From positions 62,001 through 126,000 of the forward strand of contig NZ_BAAAOK010000027.1 in NCBI RefSeq assembly GCF_039530285.1: 64,000 nt of DNA, written 5' to 3'. The position numbers and the translations under genes are program-made. The notes beneath the pieces were generated by a model. That model was given only the letters and a program-made list of their open reading frames with translations, searched no databases and was not told the origin of the DNA. The DNA comes from Actinomadura_C alba. Its GTDB lineage: Bacteria > Actinomycetota > Actinomycetes > Streptosporangiales > Streptosporangiaceae. Of the stretch, positions 59,794-64,000 are shown in pieces. How positions within the stretch are numbered: position 1 is the first letter of the stretch; each line of letters starts with the position of its first letter.

Positions 59794-61941
59794 GTGGTTC
59801 TCAGGTTGATCATTGGGCTCGCCGGAACGGCGATCGCCTTGGCCTTCGTCGGCCGGCGGGTGTCGTTCCTGTACCGGCTCATCCGCAGCGGTCAGCCCGA
59901 CCCGGCGCGGGTCGCGTACGTCAAGGAGAACATCGGCGACGACGTCAAGGGCCAGCTCGTCGAGGTCTTCGGGCAGCGCAAGCTGCTCAAGTGGACCGGC
60001 CCCGGCCTCGCGCACCTCTTCGTGATGTGGGCGTTCTTCATCCTCGCGACCGTCTATCTCGAGGCGTACGGCGCGCTGATCTTCGGGCTGGACTTCCACA
60101 TTCCGCTGGTCGGGAAGTGGGATGCGCTCGGCTTCGCACAGGACTTCATCGCCGTCGCGGCGCTGCTCAGCCTGATCGCCTTCGCGGCCATCCGGATCAA
60201 GAACTCGCCGAAGAAGCTGGACCGCAAGTCCCGGTTCAAGGGCTCGCACCTCGGCGGCGCCTGGCTCATCCTGTTCATGATCTTCAATGTGATCTGGACG
60301 ATGTTCCTGTTCCGCGGCTCCGGTGCCGCCACCGGCAACCTCCCGTACGGCGACGGCGCCTTCGCCTCACAGGCCGTCGGCGCCCTGCTGGACGGGCTCG
60401 GTCACGACACCAACGAGATCCTGGAGTCGGTCGGGCTGCTGCTGCACATCGGCGTCATGCTGGTGTTCCTGATCATCGTGGTGCACTCCAAGCACCTGCA
60501 CATCTTCCTGGCCCCGCTCAATGTCATGTTCAAGCGCCGCCCGGACGGTCTCGGCGCCGCGCAGCCGATGATGAGCAAGGGCAAGCTCCTCGACTTCGAG
60601 GAGGCCGACCCGGACGAGGACACCTTCGGCCGCGGCAAGATCGAGGACTTCACGTTCAAGGGCTTCCTCGACTTCGCCACCTGCACCGAGTGCGGCCGCT
60701 GCCAGTCGCAGTGCCCTGCCTGGAACACCGGCAAGCCGCTGTCGCCCAAGATGCTGATCACCGACCTGCGCGACCACGCCTTCGCCAAGGCCCCGTTCTT
60801 CCTGGCCACCGACGCCGAGCGCGAGAACCTGCCCGAGGACGTCCTGGCCGAGGCCGGTCGGCCGCTGGTCGGCGACGAAGAGGCGAACGGCGTCATCCAC
60901 CCCGACGTGCTGTGGTCCTGCACCAACTGCGGGGCCTGCGTCGAGCAGTGCCCGGTCGACATCGAGCACGTCGATCACATCCTCGACATGCGGCGCTACC
61001 AGGTGATGATCGAGTCGAGCTTCCCGTCCGAGGCCGGAGTGATGCTCAAGAACCTGGAGAACAAGGGCAACCCTTGGGGCATGTCCGAGACCAAGCGTCT
61101 CGACTGGATCGAGGATCTCGACTTCGAGGTCGAGGTCATCGACGACAAGATCTCCGAAGACACCGAGTGGCTCTTCTGGGTCGGCTGCGCGGGCGCCCTC
61201 GAGGACCGCGCCAAGAAGACCACCAAGGCGGTCGCGGAACTGCTGCACATCGCGGGCGTGAAGTTCGGGGTGCTCGGCCCGATGGAGGCCTGCACGGGCG
61301 ACCCGGCACGCCGACTGGGCATGGAGTTCGTCTTCCAGATGCTCGCCCAGCAGAACGTCGAGACGCTCAATGAGGCGGGCGTCAAGAAGATCGTGGCGAC
61401 CTGTCCGCACTGCTTCAACACGCTCGCCAACGAGTACCCGCAGCTCGGCGGACAGTACGAGGTCGTCCACCACACCCAGCTGCTGGCCAAGCTGGTCGAA
61501 GAGGGCAGGCTCACCCCGGTCACCCCGATCGAGGAGAACATCACCTACCACGACCCCTGCTTCCTGGGCCGGCACAACAAGGTCTACGCGCAGCCGCGCG
61601 ACATCATGGCCAAGGTGCCGGGCGTCCAGACGAAGGAGATGCACCGCTGCAAGGACCGCGGCTTCTGCTGCGGCGCCGGCGGCGCCCGGATGTGGATGGA
61701 AGAGCGGATCGGCAAGCGCATCAACACCGAGCGCGTGGACGAGGCGCTGGAGACCGACCCCGACACCGTCTCGACCGCCTGCCCGTTCTGCCTCGTGATG
61801 CTCGGCGACGCGATCAACGAGAAGAAGAACGCCGGGGCGGCCAAGGAGTCGCTCGAGGTCGTCGACGTCTCGCAGCTGCTGATCAGGTCCATCAAGGGCG
61901 AGGGCACCGCGCCGGAGAAGGAGTCCGTCGCCGCCGAGTAG
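59794..61941 (+). CDS. FadF-like Fe-S oxidoreductase (membrane b-type cytochrome plus heterodisulfide-reductase domains)
   Basis: The 715-residue product has an N-terminal NarI/DsrM-like membrane part with about five helices (1-255) and two 4Fe-4S ferredoxin motifs (CTECGRCQSQCP near 307 and CTNCGACVEQCP near 374). Two CCG domains follow (CPHCF...; HDPCFLGRHNKV...CCGAGGARMW). Architecture and length match Bacillus FadF/YwjF, thought to pass electrons from acyl-CoA dehydrogenase/ETF to the quinone pool during fatty-acid oxidation. The GTG start follows AGGAGG. A TACTAC/GTAGTA palindrome upstream suggests control by a lipid-responsive TetR regulator; a strong terminator follows. Confidence 0.85.
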   Translation: MVLRLIIGLAGTAIALAFVGRRVSFLYRLIRSGQPDPARVAYVKENIGDDVKGQLVEVFGQRKLLKWTGPGLAHLFVMWAFFILATVYLEAYGALIFGLDFHIPLVGKWDALGFAQDFIAVAALLSLIAFAAIRIKNSPKKLDRKSRFKGSHLGGAWLILFMIFNVIWTMFLFRGSGAATGNLPYGDGAFASQAVGALLDGLGHDTNEILESVGLLLHIGVMLVFLIIVVHSKHLHIFLAPLNVMFKRRPDGLGAAQPMMSKGKLLDFEEADPDEDTFGRGKIEDFTFKGFLDFATCTECGRCQSQCPAWNTGKPLSPKMLITDLRDHAFAKAPFFLATDAERENLPEDVLAEAGRPLVGDEEANGVIHPDVLWSCTNCGACVEQCPVDIEHVDHILDMRRYQVMIESSFPSEAGVMLKNLENKGNPWGMSETKRLDWIEDLDFEVEVIDDKISEDTEWLFWVGCAGALEDRAKKTTKAVAELLHIAGVKFGVLGPMEACTGDPARRLGMEFVFQMLAQQNVETLNEAGVKKIVATCPHCFNTLANEYPQLGGQYEVVHHTQLLAKLVEEGRLTPVTPIEENITYHDPCFLGRHNKVYAQPRDIMAKVPGVQTKEMHRCKDRGFCCGAGGARMWMEERIGKRINTERVDEALETDPDTVSTACPFCLVMLGDAINEKKNAGAAKESLEVVDVSQLLIRSIKGEGTAPEKESVAAE

Positions 61942-61967
61942 TCCCGCGGGACGTGGAAGCCGTACAC

Positions 61968-62001
61968 GAAAGGGCCGCCCGGTCAGCCGGGCGGCCCTTT
62001 C
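61968..62001. terminator. Strong bidirectional terminator
   Basis: GAAAGGGCCGCCCGG and CCGGGCGGCCCTTTC form a perfect 15-bp stem with a TCAG loop, giving a run of T on both strands. It separates the FadF-like gene from the convergent ABC operon. Confidence 0.9.
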
Positions 62002-62025
62002 CGTGTGATCTTCAGGTCGTACGGG

Positions 62026-62946
62026 TCAGCCCGTGATGCTCTTGACGAAGTCCGGGTTGGCCTTCAGCCATTCGTCGACGGCCTTGTCCTCCTGGCCCTT
62101 GTACTTGTTGATCGCGAGGTCCTCGAGCGAGCCGAGCTGCTTGTCGTCCATCCGGAACTTCTTCAGCCAGCCCGCGACCTCGGCGAAGTCCTTGCCGAAG
62201 TCCTTGCGGCCGACGATGTTGATCTGCTCGGCCTGGCCCATGGTCCCCTTCGGGTCCGCGAGGTCCCGGATGGGGTACGAGGCGTAGGCCCAGTGCGGGC
62301 GCCACAGGGTGACGACGATCGGCTTCTGGGCGTCCGTGGCCTTCTTCAGCTCGGCCAGCATCGCCGCCGTCGACGACGGCACGACCTTGAACTCCTTGTC
62401 GATCCCGTACCCGGGCAGCATCTTGGTCGAGGAGACCCGCTGCAGGCCGGAGCTTGCCTCGATGCCGAAGATCTTCCCCTCGTACTGGCCGCCCTTGCCC
62501 TTGAGGTCCTCGAGCGACTTCAGATCCGAGTAGTTCGGCACCGCGATCGTCAGCTTGGCGCTGTCGTACCAGACACCGAGCTTCTCGAGCTTGTCGCCGT
62601 AGCGCTTCCAGTAATCCTCGTGCGTGACGGGCAGCCAGGTGTCGAGGAACACGTCGACGTCGCCCTTCGCCATGCCGGCGTAGAGCGGGGCGGTGTCGAG
62701 GTTCTTCAGCTCGACCTTGTACCCCCTGTCCTGGAGGATTCGCTTCCACAGGTAGGTGGCCACGAGGTCCTCGTCCCAGCCGGACACCCAGCCGATCGTG
62801 ATCTCCTTGTTCGCCGACCCCGACCCCGACCCCGACCCGCCCGTGTCGCCACCGCTGTCACCGCCGCACGAGGTGACCGTCGCGGCGAGCGTGAGCGACA
62901 GGGCGATTGCCGCTGCTTTCCTGAGGCTGTTCAGCCTGAAACGCAC
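62026..62946 (-). CDS. Glycine betaine/proline ABC transporter substrate-binding lipoprotein
   Basis: The 306-residue product has a lipoprotein signal peptide ending LAATVTSCGG (lipobox Cys), a Gly/Ser linker, and an OpuAC-type binding domain: TIGWVSGWDEDLVATYLWKRIL, DVFLDTWLPVTHEDYW, GIEASSGL and LWRPHWAYASYPIRDL. The Trp and Tyr residues are placed for the aromatic cage that binds quaternary amines. GTG 62946 follows GGAAGGA at 8 nt. It is the third gene of the operon after the ATPase and permease. Probable role: osmoprotectant uptake. Confidence 0.9.
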   Translation of the reverse strand: MRFRLNSLRKAAAIALSLTLAATVTSCGGDSGGDTGGSGSGSGSANKEITIGWVSGWDEDLVATYLWKRILQDRGYKVELKNLDTAPLYAGMAKGDVDVFLDTWLPVTHEDYWKRYGDKLEKLGVWYDSAKLTIAVPNYSDLKSLEDLKGKGGQYEGKIFGIEASSGLQRVSSTKMLPGYGIDKEFKVVPSSTAAMLAELKKATDAQKPIVVTLWRPHWAYASYPIRDLADPKGTMGQAEQINIVGRKDFGKDFAEVAGWLKKFRMDDKQLGSLEDLAINKYKGQEDKAVDEWLKANPDFVKSITG

Positions 62947-63008
62947 AAGATGTCCTTCCAATCGACTACAGGACACTGAGCGCCCGAAGGCGCCCAGGAC
63001 GGTGACCG

Positions 63009-63872
63009 TCAGGCGCGCGCCGACGCCTTCTCGGCACGCGCGACGGCCGATCGGTCACCGAGTGAGGAGGTGATCCGATCAAGGAAGATCGCCAGGATGA
63101 CGACCGCCAGGCCGCCTTCGAAGCCGGTGGCGATCTCCAGGCGCTGGATGCCGTCGAGGACGACATTGCCCAGGCCTCCGGCACCGACCATGCCGGCGAT
63201 GACCACCATCGACAGCGCAAGCATGATCACCTGGTTGACGCCGGCCATGACCGTCGGCATGGCGAGCGGGAGCTGGATCCGGGTGAGGATCCGCCGTGGT
63301 GGGGAGCCGAACGCCTCACCGGCCTCGACCACCTCGCGGTCGACGCCGCGGATGCCGAGTTCGGTGAGGCGTACGCCCGGGGGAAGCGCGAACACGACGG
63401 TCGCGACCACGCCGGGCACAGGCCCGATGCTGAAGAAGAACACGGCCGGGATCAGGTAGACGAACGCCGGCATCGTCTGCATGAGGTCGAGCGCCGGGCG
63501 CAGCACGCGGCTCAGCGAGTCACTGCGGGCGGCCGCGATGCCGAGCGGGATGGCGAGTACGACGGAGATGACGCTCGCGACGAGCACCAGGGCCAGCGTC
63601 TCCATCGCCGGTTCCCACTGCCGCATGCTGTCGATCAGTGCGAGGCCGAGCAGCGTGAACAGCGCGAAACGCCATCCGCGCAGCCACAGGGCGGCGACGG
63701 CGAGCGCGGCGATCAGTCCGAGGGCGGGCGGCCACAGCAACAGGTCGGCCAGGCCGTTCACGGTGCCCTCGACCGCGGAGCCGATCGCGTCGAACAGCCA
63801 GGAGAGATTGTCCGTCAGCCAGTTGACGAGGTTCTCGAACCACGTCCCGACATTGATCCTAGGCATCGACAC
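63009..63872 (-). CDS. Glycine betaine/proline ABC transporter permease (ProW-like)
   Basis: The 287-residue membrane protein has about six helices and the ABC permease EAA-loop (EAGEAFGSPPRRILTRIQLP) before LAMPTVMAGVNQVIMLALSMVVIAGMVGAGGLG, the typical ProW/OpuAB end. GTG 63872 follows AGGAGG at 6 nt and overlaps the ATPase gene stop by 14 bases; an ATG two codons later is possible. It forms the membrane channel for the downstream lipoprotein and the upstream ATPase. Confidence 0.92.
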   Translation of the reverse strand: MSMPRINVGTWFENLVNWLTDNLSWLFDAIGSAVEGTVNGLADLLLWPPALGLIAALAVAALWLRGWRFALFTLLGLALIDSMRQWEPAMETLALVLVASVISVVLAIPLGIAAARSDSLSRVLRPALDLMQTMPAFVYLIPAVFFFSIGPVPGVVATVVFALPPGVRLTELGIRGVDREVVEAGEAFGSPPRRILTRIQLPLAMPTVMAGVNQVIMLALSMVVIAGMVGAGGLGNVVLDGIQRLEIATGFEGGLAVVILAIFLDRITSSLGDRSAVARAEKASARA

Positions 63873-64000
63873 CGGTGGCCTCCTCTCGCCGCTGCTGTCC
63901 GTCGGCGGGTGCTCCGCCCTCGCCGGGCGGTTCCGGTTCGCGGGCGTGGCCGTTGATGGCGCCCAGGGCCGCCAGCAGGGTGACGCGAGGGATCACGCCG
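63859..64000 (-). CDS. Glycine betaine/proline ABC transporter ATP-binding protein, C-terminus only
   Basis: The last 46 codons of a minus-strand gene enter from the right edge and stop at TAG 63859-63861. They encode GVIPRVTLLAALGAINGHA, as at the end of the regulatory CBS domain in ProV-type ATPases, then a Gly/Pro/Glu-rich tail. The overlap with the permease start shows an ATPase-permease-lipoprotein operon. The nucleotide-binding domain lies outside the window. Confidence 0.75.
   Translation of the reverse strand, partial: GVIPRVTLLAALGAINGHAREPEPPGEGGAPADGQQRREEATGVDA

Overview
The window is about 64 kb of a very GC-rich genome with strong G/C preference at third codon positions. The heat-shock operon order dnaK-grpE-dnaJ-hspR-clpB, a HAIR-like HspR site, frequent GTG starts with AGGAG leaders, and families such as DUF3151, DUF418, LppU-like and CU044_5270 all point to a filamentous actinomycete. 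A Streptosporangiales or Thermomonosporaceae-like organism is my guess; nothing here fixes the genus. No rRNA, tRNA, CRISPR array, prophage or complete insertion sequence is visible, so this reads as chromosomal core with small accessory patches.

Left part (1-12.4 kb): a GntR regulator coupled to a 5-oxoprolinase subunit A gene that runs off the left edge; an NrtR-like Nudix regulator; a histidinol-phosphate/aromatic aminotransferase; a DMT exporter; two paralogous membrane Ser/Thr kinases flanking a one-pass membrane protein, with the two kinase promoters sharing a 14-bp motif; a GGDEF-like/winged-helix regulator; and murA. A beheaded suppressor-of-fused gene lies before purB.

Middle part (12.6-36 kb): housekeeping genes purB, purD, purA, fba, pyrE and uppP, interleaved with membrane and regulatory genes. 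These include a CorA Mg2+ channel behind a short proline-rich leader ORF, a GDPD, a GNAT gene behind an HxlR regulator with three copies of one palindrome, a DedA protein, a TPR protein, an NYN-domain protein, a PhoD-like phosphatase and a TIGR02306-type RNA ligase. An accessory patch follows: a Phd/PIN toxin-antitoxin pair, a frameshifted uronate-dehydrogenase-like gene and a DUF222/HNH protein.

The heat-shock block (36.4-43.7 kb) is read leftward from a promoter carrying a degenerate HAIR box. To its right come small membrane proteins and a DUF418 protein.

Right part (46.3-59.6 kb) is the most unusual. It holds three independent ECF sigma factor/CU044_5270 membrane-protein pairs, each translationally coupled, plus three decayed relics of the same two gene families, so the locus has been expanding and decaying. 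Two pairs share a 28-bp upstream element. Long GATC-core hairpins of a repeat family, also present beside fba, flank one relic. Between the pairs are a C39 peptidase-like protein, a divergent TetR/MFS unit with two operators exactly 21 bp apart, a penicillin-binding protein and a HigBA toxin-antitoxin pair. The window ends with a FadF-type Fe-S oxidoreductase, a strong bidirectional terminator, and a glycine betaine/proline ABC operon (lipoprotein, permease, and an ATPase cut by the right edge).
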